Assembly (NCBI GenBank): GCA_025529335.1
Contig: JAMYHX010000129.1
Span: 1 to 64,000 of the forward strand
DNA length: 64,000 nt
Source of the DNA: Rhizopus sp. PT2906
Taxonomy: Eukaryota > Mucoromycota > Mucoromycetes > Mucorales > Rhizopodaceae
Direction of reading: 5' to 3'
A program made the position numbers and the translations under genes. This document shows positions 23,940-36,200 of the stretch, in pieces; positions within the stretch are counted from its first letter, which is position 1; each line of letters starts with the position of its first letter. The notes under the pieces were generated by a model. That model made no database searches. It saw only the letters and a list, made by a program, of their open reading frames with translations, and was not told where the DNA came from.

Positions 23940-24200
23940 CAAGGTGCCCACAAGAGCCTTTAGCCACATCCACAATCTCTACATGGCTCCACAACATGAT
24001 TAGAATTTCCACGGAAGAGTGAAATGTAAGCGTCAGATCCATTGCATCCTCATTAGCCCTACGCCGTGGTGTTCCAAAAGAATACATCGTTACTCTTGGA
24101 AATTGGACAAATTCCTCGACTTTTGAAAACCACTATCGACGAGAACATATGTCATGCTTCAGTTTCACACAGATATTATTTTCAACTTCTTCAACATCAA
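23940..24200 (+). pseudogene. second relic of the same tyrosine recombinase family
   Basis: Plus-strand translation gives PLATSTISTWLHNMIRIST, a stop, then NVSVRSIASSLALRRGVPK and TLGNWTNSSTFENHYRREHM. These follow the minus-strand copy at 22705-23250 residue for residue in order and spacing. The copy is short, has at least one stop, and points away from the other copy. Confidence 0.6.
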
Positions 24201-24739
24201 CGTAAGACGAACAAATAGATGTCGACATGGATGACCAAGAAGGAGACATATTCTCTGACGCGATGCAAGAATGATATAGATGCTCACTCTGAAGCAGCAT
24301 ATATCCTTCCTTGTTGGCTTATGTTATGGTCTATTGACCAAATTTGAACATCCATCAAACATTACTCTAAGTAATATTATTTCTACTGCCCCCAAACATA
24401 TATTGTACTTTTGGGGCATAGAAAAAATGAAAAACTATCTGATTGCCCAAAGTCAGTAGAGAGACAAATGTGAGAGAACTTTCTGCCCCTTACTTGAAGA
24501 AGATATAAAGGACACTTCCAAAGCTGAACTTATGATCAACATTAAGAAGCTTCAACAAGAAACAGTCAATTATGAGGACAAGATCTGGAGCGATAAACAA
24601 GATCTTCATTGCTGATCTCAAGAAATGGCCGACGATGTAATGAAAGAATTAGCTTAATGGATGGAACTGAAAGAAGCAAAAAATGGATTACTAATCCACA
24701 GAGGAAGTTTAGAATATGATCGACATATATCGTTTAAGC

Positions 24740-26280
24740 CGATACGTCCAAGTTCTTAAGCACGCACGGATTTTGGAGTGCAACAGAAAAAGACGATTCC
24801 ATCAATGTACGGAAGCTGAGGGCGGTTCTCTTTGCAGTTGAAGTATGCCAACAGTTATGGAGGAACAGCATCCCGAATGCTTCAGCAACTAGCATTAGAA
24901 ATACAATACATTCTACAGACTTTCCATATCAAGCTGATATGTGGACACATAATGGGGGCACAGAACAACATTGCAGACCTTCTCAATAGACAATCCATTC
25001 CAGTGTACGAACAGCAAATTTTGAAGAGGTTCTTCAATGAGATTCAACGGCGATAATGTATTAAAGCTGCTATTCAGATCCAGGAGCGACAGCGGTTGAT
25101 GCGTTCAAACAACAGTGGCCGTCCACAGGGTTAATTTTCGACCCACCTTGGAAACTCATACCAAGAGTGCTGAGAAAATTGAAAGAAGACAGAGTGGAAT
25201 CAGTAGTGCTAGTGGCACCTTTATGGAGAACACAGTTTTAGTGACCAATGATTCTCCATCTTCAACTAGACAAGCCAATAGTTTACAAGAGCAACAGTAC
25301 GACTTCGATATCTCAGAACACATGGAGGTTATCAGATATTACCGTCAAAAACAGTGTCTCTCAGAAGTCGTAATGCAGATGTTACAACAAAAGAACAGAA
25401 AGACATCAATTCAAGCATACAACGAATATTGGAGAAACTGGGAGAGTTGATGCAAAATGCAGGGAGCCAATCCTTTGTCTGAAGACACAAGACTAATCGC
25501 GGAATACTTGACCTCTTTATCCAGGTACTCAAAGTTTCACTTGAATCCCATTAGAATTAATATCAAGAAGTATAGGACTCATTGTTGGTGATCACTTTCA
25601 TCAAGACGAACCGGACCATGAATGAAAACTTATTGCTAGATGTATTACCGAAGAAGACCATTATTCTGCTTTACTTGGGGGCAATCTGGCGCCTACGATC
25701 TGACCTGGGAAATTGCAATGGCGGGATATCGATTTTCACTTTACTGACGCAGCTGTAAAATCAACGTGGGTAACTCTATCGGCACGAGCTCTAAAGGAAG
25801 GGTCGGTAAAGGTATCGAAACTTGGGCGTACCGAAAATAGCAAAGTGTGCTCTGTTTGTACTTTGTGTGATTACTGTAGCAACACATGAGAGAGTAAACT
25901 AGGAATGAGTGAAAATCACACAATATTCGTTAAATGCATCAACCATGAATCGAAAACACCAGCATCAGCTTCCGGTTCGACGATTGTATTACAGCTTTCG
26001 GGTGTAGATACAACAAGATTCAAAGCTCATTCAACACATTCTGCGACAAGTGCCAAAGCCTTTTTAGAAGGAATTGATATAAGAGCGTTGAAAAACCATG
26101 CAAACTGGAATCAAAGGTAATAGGCTTTTGAAAGATATTACTTTAAGCCAAGAGAACAGCATGCAGAAGATACCAGAATTGCAAAAGCGATGTTCGAACC
26201 AACCACGCCATCAGTCATCACGAAAAAGAGTACCACATCCGAAATCGAATCGGGGTCAATTATGATTGAGATAAGTATAT
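24740..26280 (+). mobile_element. DIRS-type relic 3: RNase H remnant and broken tyrosine recombinase
   Basis: Plus strand. An RNase H remnant reads FWSATEKDDSINVRKLRAVL and then jumps to LKYANSYGGTASRMLQQLAL and GAQNNIADLLNRQ, so the middle with one catalytic Asp is deleted near 24840. The recombinase frame follows: MENTVLVTNDSP-like leader, KTSIQAYNEYWRNW (N-terminal domain), ILLYLGAIWRLRSDLGN (first catalytic Arg region), AHSTHSATSAKAFLEG and KNHANWNQR...FERYYFKP (end). Stops and frameshifts are frequent (for example 25448 and 26120). It is the same family as relics 1 and 2 but in opposite orientation. Confidence 0.78.
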
Positions 26281-27291
26281 CTCAATTCTAAAATTGACGG
26301 AGAGGAGACTGAGGATGTGGTATGGCCTGACCATGGTATAGAGAGAGTTCTTTTAAACACACATCCATATATTCTTAAAAAATCAATATGCTTGCTATCA
26401 GAAAGTAGTAAGGATATAGATTTAGAAATTATTATTATTATATTGCTGGAAATAAAGCGCGGCAAGGAAAGTCTATTGCCACATCCGAAGTCTCCTCTGC
26501 GTCAACTTTAGAGTTATCAGTGATTAAGTCTGCCGCATTAAATAAGTACATCTGGTTATTGTGAGAATTCTTTTGGTTGCCATTACTCAATTACAGTAAG
26601 ATATTAAAAATTATCAAAAGTTGTTGATCAAAATAACAATACGATGACATCTTCGTATACCTTTATATAAATAATACTTTTCATTTTTTTATGTTTGTCA
26701 TAACAGAAAAAGGAGTAGTAAAATGTGCATATTGATGACAGTTGCATGTCAATCCAGGATATTACTCATTGGCTCTTTCATAGTTCATCTCATTTTTAAA
26801 CTCTTTTAAATAGCAAAGATGGAGAACTACTTTATTTGTCAAACTTTCTTTTTCAATTGGTCGTAGAGTCATCTTCTTGGTTCATTCTTTGTCTTGGGCA
26901 CAAAAACCCAATAGAGTTTATTTATAAGTCACGCACCAAAGGCAAACTCCAGTAAAGAAATTATTTTGGAAAAGCCGAGTTAAATGAAGAACAGGAAAAA
27001 AGGTAGCAGCAGGCTATCAGAGGGTAAGCGGTTGCCCATTGAGCTAATCGTTAGCCGTGGAGAAGAAAATGTTGATATTGAGGAGTCTACTCTTATTGCC
27101 CTATTTAATGGTATTCTTTACCAACGAGTAAAGCCTATAAGGAAGCAAAGAATTAGACGACAAGTAATAAGCTTATCGTTGATATCAGTGATAAGCAAAA
27201 CTACTAATAAACCACGTAAAGACTATAATAAAACAAGGACAGAGTCACTGATTTATTCAATACATATTGATTATATGATAGCAGAGAATCT
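26281..27291. other. spacer with one weak open frame
   Basis: A frame at 26984-27295 (plus) encodes a basic stretch including GKRLPIELIVSRGEENVDIE, but it has no recognisable domain and its neighbours are element relics. No other coding or RNA signal was seen. Confidence 0.35.
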
Positions 27292-27310
27292 CTAGCAAAA
27301 ACCTCTACTT

Positions 27311-27775
27311 TTATTTTTCATATTTTGCAGGATTCTCTGGAGCTTCAATGACTTCACACCAGACGTCATGGTTAACCGTGAAACAAGCAGAATAATGTTT
27401 GTCACCATAAGTGTAAGATAAAGTGGACGTTTGAGGAGGTTGTCCCTTAACTGGATAATCTGCTTGGCAGAATACTTCACCTGAAGCATTGAAGCAGGAA
27501 TTACCAAGATCACGCTTTGACGTAGCGCCAACGTCTTTCGTGCACCAATACCAACAACTGGGTTGCTTGAAGCATTCTTGATGAGCATCGCGCTTGGTAA
27601 GTCCAACAGTTTGTTGAGAGTGATCTTGTCCAACTTTACAGAATGTTGATCCAGTGCTAACAGAAGCGCATTCAGCATACTTGACACCATTGATAGTTTT
27701 GGGTCCAGGGTTTACTACCGCGACAGTAGATTGGACAACGAGACCGAGAGCAAGAGCGAATAATCCGATGTACAT
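27311..27775 (-). CDS. small secreted cysteine-rich protein with three Cys-pair repeats
   Basis: An intact 154-residue frame with a good start. Residues 1-19 (MYIGLFALALGLVVQSTVA) are a clear signal peptide. The mature part has nine Cys and three similar units, each with two Cys 8-10 residues apart and an aromatic before the second: ECASVSTGSTFCKV, SCFNASGEVFCQA and ACFTVNHDVWCEV. Between units one and two lies an insert with the remaining three Cys (ECFKQPSCWYWC). Lys-Arg sites (LTKRDA, TSKRDL) could be processing sites. It should be secreted and disulphide-bonded. Function is unknown: a cell-wall, adhesion or effector-like role are all possible. No introns are needed. Confidence 0.75.
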   Translation of the reverse strand: MYIGLFALALGLVVQSTVAVVNPGPKTINGVKYAECASVSTGSTFCKVGQDHSQQTVGLTKRDAHQECFKQPSCWYWCTKDVGATSKRDLGNSCFNASGEVFCQADYPVKGQPPQTSTLSYTYGDKHYSACFTVNHDVWCEVIEAPENPAKYEK

Positions 27776-28818
27776 GATGAGAAGTCTTGAAGAACAATGA
27801 CAGTTTTAAAATCCTGCTGACAGGTTCCTCAACTTTTATATATTCCAGGGATTCTGATCCTTGGTTGTCATGGGACTTCGTATCAGAAAAATCCGTAAAA
27901 CTGGTTCCTATATTAGTCCGTTTATGACCAATAAGGAGATATCGTGGTTTACTTTTTTCTTGTTGAGCAATGACTACCATGGTATTTATGATTAGATTAT
28001 CACAAGATCCGATCGCGTATTTCGATACTCTGTTTTCAGTGAACTAACTTTACTATGAGATGGTCTCTTTATATGTAAACCGTATTCATAAAACTTGATG
28101 AAACATGATATGGCTCTTTAGAAGAGATTTGCCTTAATTTCGGTTGTCTTACGCGAAAGTCCGAGGTACGCGTTTGGTACCGTACGGGGTTGCTAATTTA
28201 TGAGAATATTCCGAAGGTGAAAGGATAATATTACATCTTGCAAGGTGTGTGTTTTCAATGTGGCGAATGTACCTTGGGATTAATTTGCCCCGTACCTCTT
28301 TAGGTTACACTCTTATCTTGTGCGAATTTTGTTTTCATAGCATAAAAGAACGTTTATATTGTGGTTGATTTGCGAATGCGAATTTGTGCGACTAAAGTCA
28401 GGAACCAATTGTAACAAATGCACCTTTGATTTTACAACCACTGGTATCACGTTGTATCGTAGTCTATGATCTGAATAATCTTCAAGGACGTGTCATCTTG
28501 GCAAATTCTGATTAGGCAAAAAAAAAGTGGTTAATGATTGTATTGTTCGCTTATGGTGTATTAACAAACACAGAAAACTAAGGATAAGTGACGAAACAAG
28601 AGGACGAACATTGCTAGGAAAGCGCATTTTGATGGCCATTGCCCTGAGCTGACTTTAATACTACAATTATAAACCTTATAATGGTGGCTAACCACTGTGC
28701 CACCCTGAGCTTTACACACACATATAAATTGCATTTATATATAAAAGAAAACAGATATCCTGGACGGCAAATTGTGTCCGACTCAAACACAAGGCGTTAC
28801 ATTCTTTTTTTGTACACA
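27776..28818. other. intergenic region between divergent genes
   Basis: Presumed promoters of the secreted protein (minus) and the kinesin (plus). Short GC-richer motifs such as GGTACGCG and CCGTACGG occur at 28165-28190, and CCCCGTACC at about 28288. No gene is visible. Confidence 0.45.
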
Positions 28819-30098
28819 ATGGCTTACCGTCTACCTCTAACTGAACAGAGATATCTCAAATGTGTCGACTACTTCAAAAAAGCGATAGAAAACCATGACG
28901 AAAAGGTGAAGCGTTCAACACCCAAACCCAATACTAGCACCAACCAAAATATCCATGCCCTTTTGCGTACTCGTCCTTTGCAACCTTTCGAAATTGATAA
29001 AGGTCATTGCAGTGTGATATCTCAACATGGTCACCGCACATATATCCATGAACCGTACTTTAAAGTACTTAGTAATCCAGGTATTAGATCTCACGCAATG
29101 GATGTCGACCACTCTTTTGGTCCGGAACATGACAACCAATTTGTATATGATGCAATTTCCGAGCAACTGAATGAGTCCATCAGAAGCAATGGCTTGATTA
29201 CAATATTGGCTTATGGGCAAACTGGTTCTGGAAAGACGTTTACTATAACTGGTCTCTTGGACATGATCTTTTCTGATATTTTGACTACTCAGAATGATGG
29301 AGGTTTTGAGATATATTGCTCCTCATTTGAAATCTTTGGGAATGAGTTGAAAGATCTTTTAGATGAAACCTCAACAGTCCAAATTCGCGAAGCAATGACG
29401 GGTCAGGTGAATACAACTGGCTGCAAGGAGGTCAAGGTCGCGTCTATGGAAGATTACATGCTCTTCAAGACAAACACTGAAACTAACCGTCGTACAGCAA
29501 AAACCCTAAAGAATGACCATTCCAGTCGCTCGCATGCTGTGTATAATCTTCGTATTTGTCAAAATCAAGAAAACTCGGCAAATGGTGGAGTTATAATGCT
29601 TGTTGACTTGGCTGGCTCTGAAAGAAATGCTGATTCAACTGCGCATGACAGTCAGCTCATAAAAGAAACTCGTATCACCAACACGTCCCTGATGGTTCTC
29701 AAAGATTGTTTGCGAAAAGCATACGAAAGGACATTATATCCAAAAAAGCATGTTCACATACCCTATCGATCATCCAAATTGACCCTTTTACTTAAAGGTT
29801 TGGGTGACAAATCAATATGTTTAATCTGAAGCTAAATCAAGTCATAGGTGTGTTTAGTCCAGAACCAGATCGTCTTGCAAAGACATATGTGATCGCTACT
29901 CTATCTCCAAGTATAATGGATGTCAGTCATTCGCTCAACACTGCTCGTTATGCAGCAACGATCATTGAGACAAAGAAGCCACTGACGAAGAATAATGACA
30001 AGAAGAAAATTGCTTCTGATGGCCTGTTCAAGAACGAGAAAGAGGAAACTCCCCTAGATATTTCTGAACAAGAGCGTGAAAACATTGTGAAAGCCTGA
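28819..30098 (+). CDS. compact kinesin, motor domain resembling kinesin-13
   Basis: An ATP-dependent microtubule motor. Two exons, 28819-29803 and 29848-30098, are joined over a 44-base GT-AG intron; reading through it would stop at 29829. About 411 residues. Motifs in order: HALLRTRPLQPFE (strand 1), GQTGSGKTFT (P-loop), NDHSSRSHAV (switch I), DLAGSER (switch II), TNTSLMVLKDCLRKAYE (linker/alpha4) and HIPYRSSKLTLLLKG. The HEPYFKV segment and linker wording favour kinesin-13, but the KVD loop used by that family for depolymerisation reads KVL here. After the motor only about 40 charged residues remain, with no coiled coil. An in-frame ATG at 28681 would add 46 residues; I prefer 28819 (MAYRLPLTEQ). 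Confidence 0.85.
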
Positions 30099-31122
30099 GA
30101 ATATTGATTTTACAAATTTAATACCTACAATAAGTGAACGTGTATTTATAATAAAGTTTTATTTCGCTAACCAGCTTAACTCTTTTGATCCATTATGTCC
30201 AAGCTTGATGGTACCTTGCTTGGGAAGGTAAAGGTGCAAAGCCCAAAGCGAGACAGAAAGTAGGAGAAGTGCATGAAAAAGTAGAACGGGCATCTGTTGC
30301 GGATACTTAAGGATTATAGCAATAAACATAGAACAATTATAATCATGTTAAGTACTGTATTTTTATTAATTATTGACATTAATTTTATAAAATGTTGTCA
30401 TAAAATAAAAAAATTATTTGCGTAAAAAGACGACAAAGAAAAATATGTTTGAATAAAACGACATCATGTCAAAAGAGAGAGAGAGAGAGATAATGAGTTT
30501 ATATGTAGAAAAAGAGAGAAAAAGTATGTTAGTATTAGAGCACATATCCTAATATTAGTTTTACTTACCACCGAAGTGCATTCTGGGGAGAGTAGCGATA
30601 ACTACCCAGGATAGTTTAAACAAAAAAAAAGGAACGGAGGACAGGATACCTGGAACAAAGAAATCGTATCAAACGAGAGCAATCTGCCTCGTAACCATTC
30701 AAGAATATGCATTGCCAAATATGACTACATGTTCTTCTGATTTCATGGAAAGACCGAATAAAGAATTTAAACTTTTACAAACAGACTAGTATTGAATTAA
30801 TTTCAACTCCAAGACAGCCCACCTGTTAATATTGCGAAAATATTCTTGGCGACGACGAACTTACATTTCATGCAACATGAATTTTGTTCTCACCATGGGT
30901 GTATTTATTTTCGATCACAGGCGAATTTACTTTCCGGAAAGAGTGTATAACCTCTATTTTGTCTCGCCTTTACTTTTAAAGTCTTGTTATATGCTTGAAA
31001 TATAAGCAATACAGCATTCTTCACAATGAAAAAAATGATTGGATAAAATGTATTTATGAGTATTATCGCTATAAGGTCGCTGATTTTTATTTAATCATAC
31101 AACTCTTTTAGGACAAGTTGAA
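30099..31122. other. gene-free spacer containing repeat copy B
   Basis: A GA microsatellite lies at 30474-30490. The 75-base repeat is at 30875-30949. No coding signal was found. Confidence 0.5.
30875..30949. repeat. 75-bp dispersed direct repeat, copy B
   Basis: Same orientation as 1-75, 74 of 75 bases identical, about 30.8 kb away. The flanks are unrelated at the right-hand end. Confidence 0.85.
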
Positions 31123-32080
31123 TTATTTTGTCATCTTGTTTCTTTTTTGTGCATTTCCAATAATCAAAACTTCCTCATGCTCTCTGAACAATCCTAGGAT
31201 GCTTTTGAAGATGGTGTCTAAGTGTTTATCGTCTATTTGGGATACAATTATTAACACTTCATCACGTTTAATGGTTGCATCCCAACCAAATCTGAATACT
31301 TTCGTTGCAATCGTTCTAAACAAAAGTGAAGAAAGTCTGCTTTGTGGGAAAGAATAATTTTCTCGCCTAGTCGTACTCATAACCGCAGCAGGTCTCCAAG
31401 GTGAAAAGCCTCTAGTTGATAGAGCAATGTGATAAATTTTTGTGTGCAAAATTATCTTGTGAAATCAATGTCCAAATGGTTGTAGGTTGAAACGAAGGGT
31501 GCTAAGCTATTGATAACGATGCCCTACATTTTGAGTAGGTTGATAAGCAATCAAGCTTGCTTCGTACTTGCCTAAGTTGATTAAGAACTGGCATCACTTG
31601 ACATTCGTTGATATCAGGATTTTCAATCATCTCGGTTATAAATTATATCGAGCTGTTGTCCAAAAATACTCTTGATTCGTTGGACGGTGTGAAATGTGTT
31701 GTTGAAGGACCAATGTTACATGAATTAGCATCAAGACGCATGCTGGATGTAACCAGAAAATTACACACACGAGTTCCAAGCACAAGTTTTTTACCATCTG
31801 GCGAGTCCAATAAACAAATCCGTATATGTCCATAGATTCCTGGTTCTGTTGGAAAAGAAGACTTTGTTGGTGAACGTTCAGAATGAGCATCAAGTAAAGG
31901 GTCACGTGCATACGGTTCTACAGTATTCACTAACATTGATATTTGTTTTTCAATAATAATTGCTCCAGCTAACAATTGTGAACCACAAAATCGTAGCTGT
32001 GGGTATTCTAACCAGTCTTGATTGAGTCTGTGTACATGTTTTTGAGATAATTCGATATGGCAAGTAGTGGAAAGGTTTCT
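31123..32080 (-). pseudogene. unrecognised broken gene or element fragment
   Basis: Minus-strand open pieces at about 32080-31643 (including CGSQLLAGAIIIEKQISMLV and EPGIYGHIRICLLDSPDGKK) and 31449-31123 (including VFRFGWDATIKRDEVLII) could be parts of one protein separated by stops. I cannot assign a family. The surroundings (dispersed repeat on one side, Fanzor relic on the other) suggest an accessory or repeated origin. Confidence 0.35.
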
Positions 32081-33224
32081 AGATGCTTTACTAATGTAAT
32101 TTTTCTTATGGTTTGTAGAGGTTGTTGTTAATATAGAAAGTTTTCTTGAGATTTATAAGTTTAGGTGCTTGAAGTGACCACCAGATCTTTTAAAGTTGAT
32201 CAAACTGAAAAGTGTAAAGTAAGTTAAAATATAAAAAGAGATCAGGAACTTTTATAACAAAAGTTATGTCCTGTTTATAAAGAATAAAAGGGAAGTTGGT
32301 TGCTTGATTATCTTGGTAATAATTCAATGATCTTTATTTTCAACAAAATGGTTTCATCCTTTTATATTATTCATAATACTTCTTGGATAAACTCAATCCA
32401 CTTTACCGAAAAAGGTCTTGATCCGAGAATTTTCATATTTCCGAAAAGTTTCGGAAGTCAACATGAGTCGAAAGGCGACTCATGTCAGATTCCTCTATAT
32501 CATTTGATGTAGTGTAATTTTATTGAACTGGTTCGCTACACTAAAAAAAAAAAAAAGAAGATTGTCAATTCACAGCGTGAAGGTGACTGTTGGCAACACT
32601 TGTACCTTGTCTTATGAGCCTGTAAATTCAAATATGGCGTGTAACGATTGTCATTTATATAAGGTCATATATATTTTAATAAACACCCTCTTGTGAAGAT
32701 TGACACATGTACTAATAAATGATAAATGAATAAAAGATATTTAGTTAGACAGTGTTTCTTTGGTTGTCTTGAATTTGTTCTTATCTCGATATTTGAGATC
32801 ACCAATCAAACAAAAGCTTTCTTGGCTTATTCTTTGTTGTAATAGCTTAATTAAACTGTAAAACTTGATCTCCAACTTGCCTATTTGAAGTTTTTGAGAA
32901 TAGGCCAAATTTTCATAGCTGATAAGCCTGACTGACAACTTAGTCCAAACTCTTCCGCCAAATTGGTTTCATTGTGACACGAATAATGAATTTTGATCTA
33001 GAAGGAGACAGTCTAAATTTGATAGAGAACTATTGATCAATAAAGAACCAAGGTCATTCACGTGTAACTATGATATATTTGTATTTTTCATTATTTAGCT
33101 TATTTTCTAGTGCATGCAGCGTTCGTCTTTTTTTCTACATGCGACAGAAGAAGTCCCAAAGAGTTTATTATGATCCTTCTACATCCCTTAACCACAAGTT
33201 ACCCACATGGCGTTCAAGAGGCTA
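32081..33224. other. AT-rich spacer before the Fanzor relic
   Basis: No gene was recognised. A TTTCGG-rich short motif and a 14-A run (32542-32556) are present. Terminal inverted repeats for the downstream element were looked for here and not found. Confidence 0.4.
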
Positions 33225-36200
33225 AAGGAGGCCACGTGAAGAGACTAAATTTAATCAATCTGCAGCAAAAAGACGTAGACCAAATGAACAGAGAGAAGAC
33301 GAATTGATGGAAGCTTTGCAGCAGCAATTTGAAGAAACACTTAGTCTTCGGATTCAAACATGTTTAGAGAAAGGCGATGATCTTGAACAGCTGAAGGAAA
33401 GCTGTTTGAATGAGGTATATACAAATAGTATGGCTGCCACTATTCGTAATTTACTCATATTTACTGCATAGAAACGTCTTCCCAGAGGTGTCGTAACAGG
33501 CTCTGAAAAGCGAATTAATGCAAAGGCCGCGGAACTGGAAAATGTACTTAAGAGAAGAAGAATCTCAAAAAAAAAAAAACATACACTCTGGACTGACTTT
33601 GTTGAAGCCAAGTATGACGAGCTTACTGAAGTTGTTAGATTGAGGTCAGAATCATTAGCTTCTACAGTTTCAATGGCAAAACCTTCTGAAGAAACTGAGT
33701 TGATGAGAACCTGTAGTGCATCGTTGGCTTCCTTAATCAGAAAAGACTTGCCCGAAGGTATTCGAACTGCTTTTTTAGATACTATCGAGCGTACTTTGAT
33801 TTCTGCAACAGACTATGTCGTGGAATACAGTATGCGGGTGCGACAGCTTTTGCTACTATTAAGAACTATGAAGTTTGTTATTACTAGAAATGACGATGTG
33901 GTTTTACAGGAAACAGCAGGCAGAAACATCCGTGATATTCTTCCATCAGATTTTCAAATTGATGGTGATGCCTTTAACTTACCCCCCCATTGGCAGTAGC
34001 ATCATGTCCAATAGAAATATGACTCGTCAATTTAACTCTCTGTTTAATGCCAACCACCTGCAATTTAGCCATTCTACTTATTTCGGGTCCCGTGGTGTCA
34101 CAGAATCCACCTTGGCAAAGCGTCCATTCCACAATGAATTTACGAAGATACTCTCCAAAACAAGGCAATGTAGACCCGGTGTGGACACTTATGTCATGAA
34201 AATGGCATTATTGAAATACATGACAAGTTTCAAAAACATGTGATCAATTAAGGGAAGGATGAATAAGTTGTTTCACCGTTTGATCAATACTTTATTGAAA
34301 ATTCACTTGGCACCAATGCGAGAAAAAAAAATATAAAAGATTCATAGACAAAAAAATAACACAAGCACAATCAAGAAGGGAACAAGAAGAGCGAAGACAT
34401 ATTCATACGAATATCCCTTACGACAGCATCAGCGCCATTCACTTGTCCAGAAAGAGAAAGAGAAGGCTGTTTCAAAACCAACGAAAACGTAAAGATTACT
34501 ATCTTCACAAAGCAGAAATCGATACTGAGCATACGGAAAAGTGGACAACAAAAGCTGCAAAGTGTGAACAGAGAATCGACACATACAAACAGGTACTCCA
34601 AAGCGAGGTAATACTTCATATTTATCTTTAGCAACATGACCGAAATGCATTAACTGTAGAGAGCCGCAAAAGATGTCAGGATGCCACATAGTCCCACACC
34701 AGCTACTGATGACGAGGATGAGGCAGAGATGAGATTAGAGATTGCCGTTGACACGAATCGTATTACCGACGAAGTGGCTACTGTAGTCAATGAAGTAACT
34801 TCTGATAGTACCGATACAACAAGAAGGCGATTGAAAATCTTGGGAGGCGTTATCAAGAGCATGCTGTTCGAGAAGCGTGATAAAGTTATCAACGAAGGAG
34901 AAGTCAGCAATGCCCTTCCTGGCTCAGAGCAGAAGGAGTTACAAGTCTGTGTGCGAACCATCAATTTCTTAAAGCCATATATACCAGAGAAAAACAATTA
35001 CTATACGATGTCACATCAGCTTCCTTTTTTCCTGATGGCCAATGACATTTTACATGCTACAGGATACAGCAAGTTCACTTTAAAATAGCGCCATATCTAA
35101 CACATAGCAATTTGAATGCTTTGTAAATTGACGCTCCATCTCTTTTCTCGCTTTTTTGCTCAAAAACTAAGGAGCGTGCTATGAATGTCTACGACTTCAA
35201 CGGTGATGTTATAGTCTCAAGACAAGAGGCTACAGAATCAAAGGATGCTATATTTAGCTCCTTCTTTGACTTAATCACGATCAGAAGTATATGTAACAAC
35301 TATGGACTCGAATTTGTTTATAATGTGCTGATGCTGCCTGGTTTGAAGTACGTCCGGTTAACTGGTACTCTGAAGAAGTTAGTTCCGACTGAGACCTGTC
35401 GCGTCACCAGTAGTCCAACTACTCCTACTCAACGAGCAACAGCGCAAGCTACCTGTCATCTCAAAAATGAGTTAAAAGGGCATCAAGACAAAGCACACTC
35501 TTTGCAAGCAGAGTTGAGAGAGCTTTTAAAGAACGAAAGAACTATATTCTGCAGAACAATGTCAAAGAACTGAAAAAGAATTGGATACACAGACGTAATG
35601 AGCCATTATCTCAGCGAGAAATTCGATTTAATCAGCAGCTATACGAGCAGATACAACAAGCCAAAATGCATAAAGCTGGGCTAAATGCAAGGATACGTGG
35701 TATAAAAGAAAGCATATCAACAGAACGAACAAGAGCTTACCTTAAGCGCAAGCAGCAGACATCAGCAGCAAAGAATACCACAGGCGAACAACGTAGTTGT
35801 ACTATCAATCAGAACGAATTTAAATGCATCGACAAAGTAGAATATATCAAAATAGATAATAATCTATTAGAATCAGATGGCTATTCATTTTCAGGTACCA
35901 ACAATGGTCTGGTCACCATGACAGAAACTGTTGGCTTCAAAATGGATAGATTCAAATTCCACCTTCGCCTTTATAATAAATATTCTGCTTTACAAGAAGT
36001 TTCTGAAGAAGGTAATTTAGTATAGTTCATGCAATTTTGTTAGCGTTATCTAACTATATCAATATATTAGATGAGCAAGAACTTCAGTCACCAGCATTCA
36101 TGCGGTTACCTAGGCCGTACAAAGTACATGCAACGAAGGTTGACTACAAAAGTGGCGCGCAAAAAATTCGATGAAACCTTCAGCGTGCAAAAAACAGCAC

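Noticed and set aside
28080..28140. Similarity between 28080-28140 and 49115-49170
   Set aside because: Both read like TATT.ATAAAACTT.ATGAAA followed by AAGAGAT, but the match is short and gapped in AT-rich DNA, so chance is likely.
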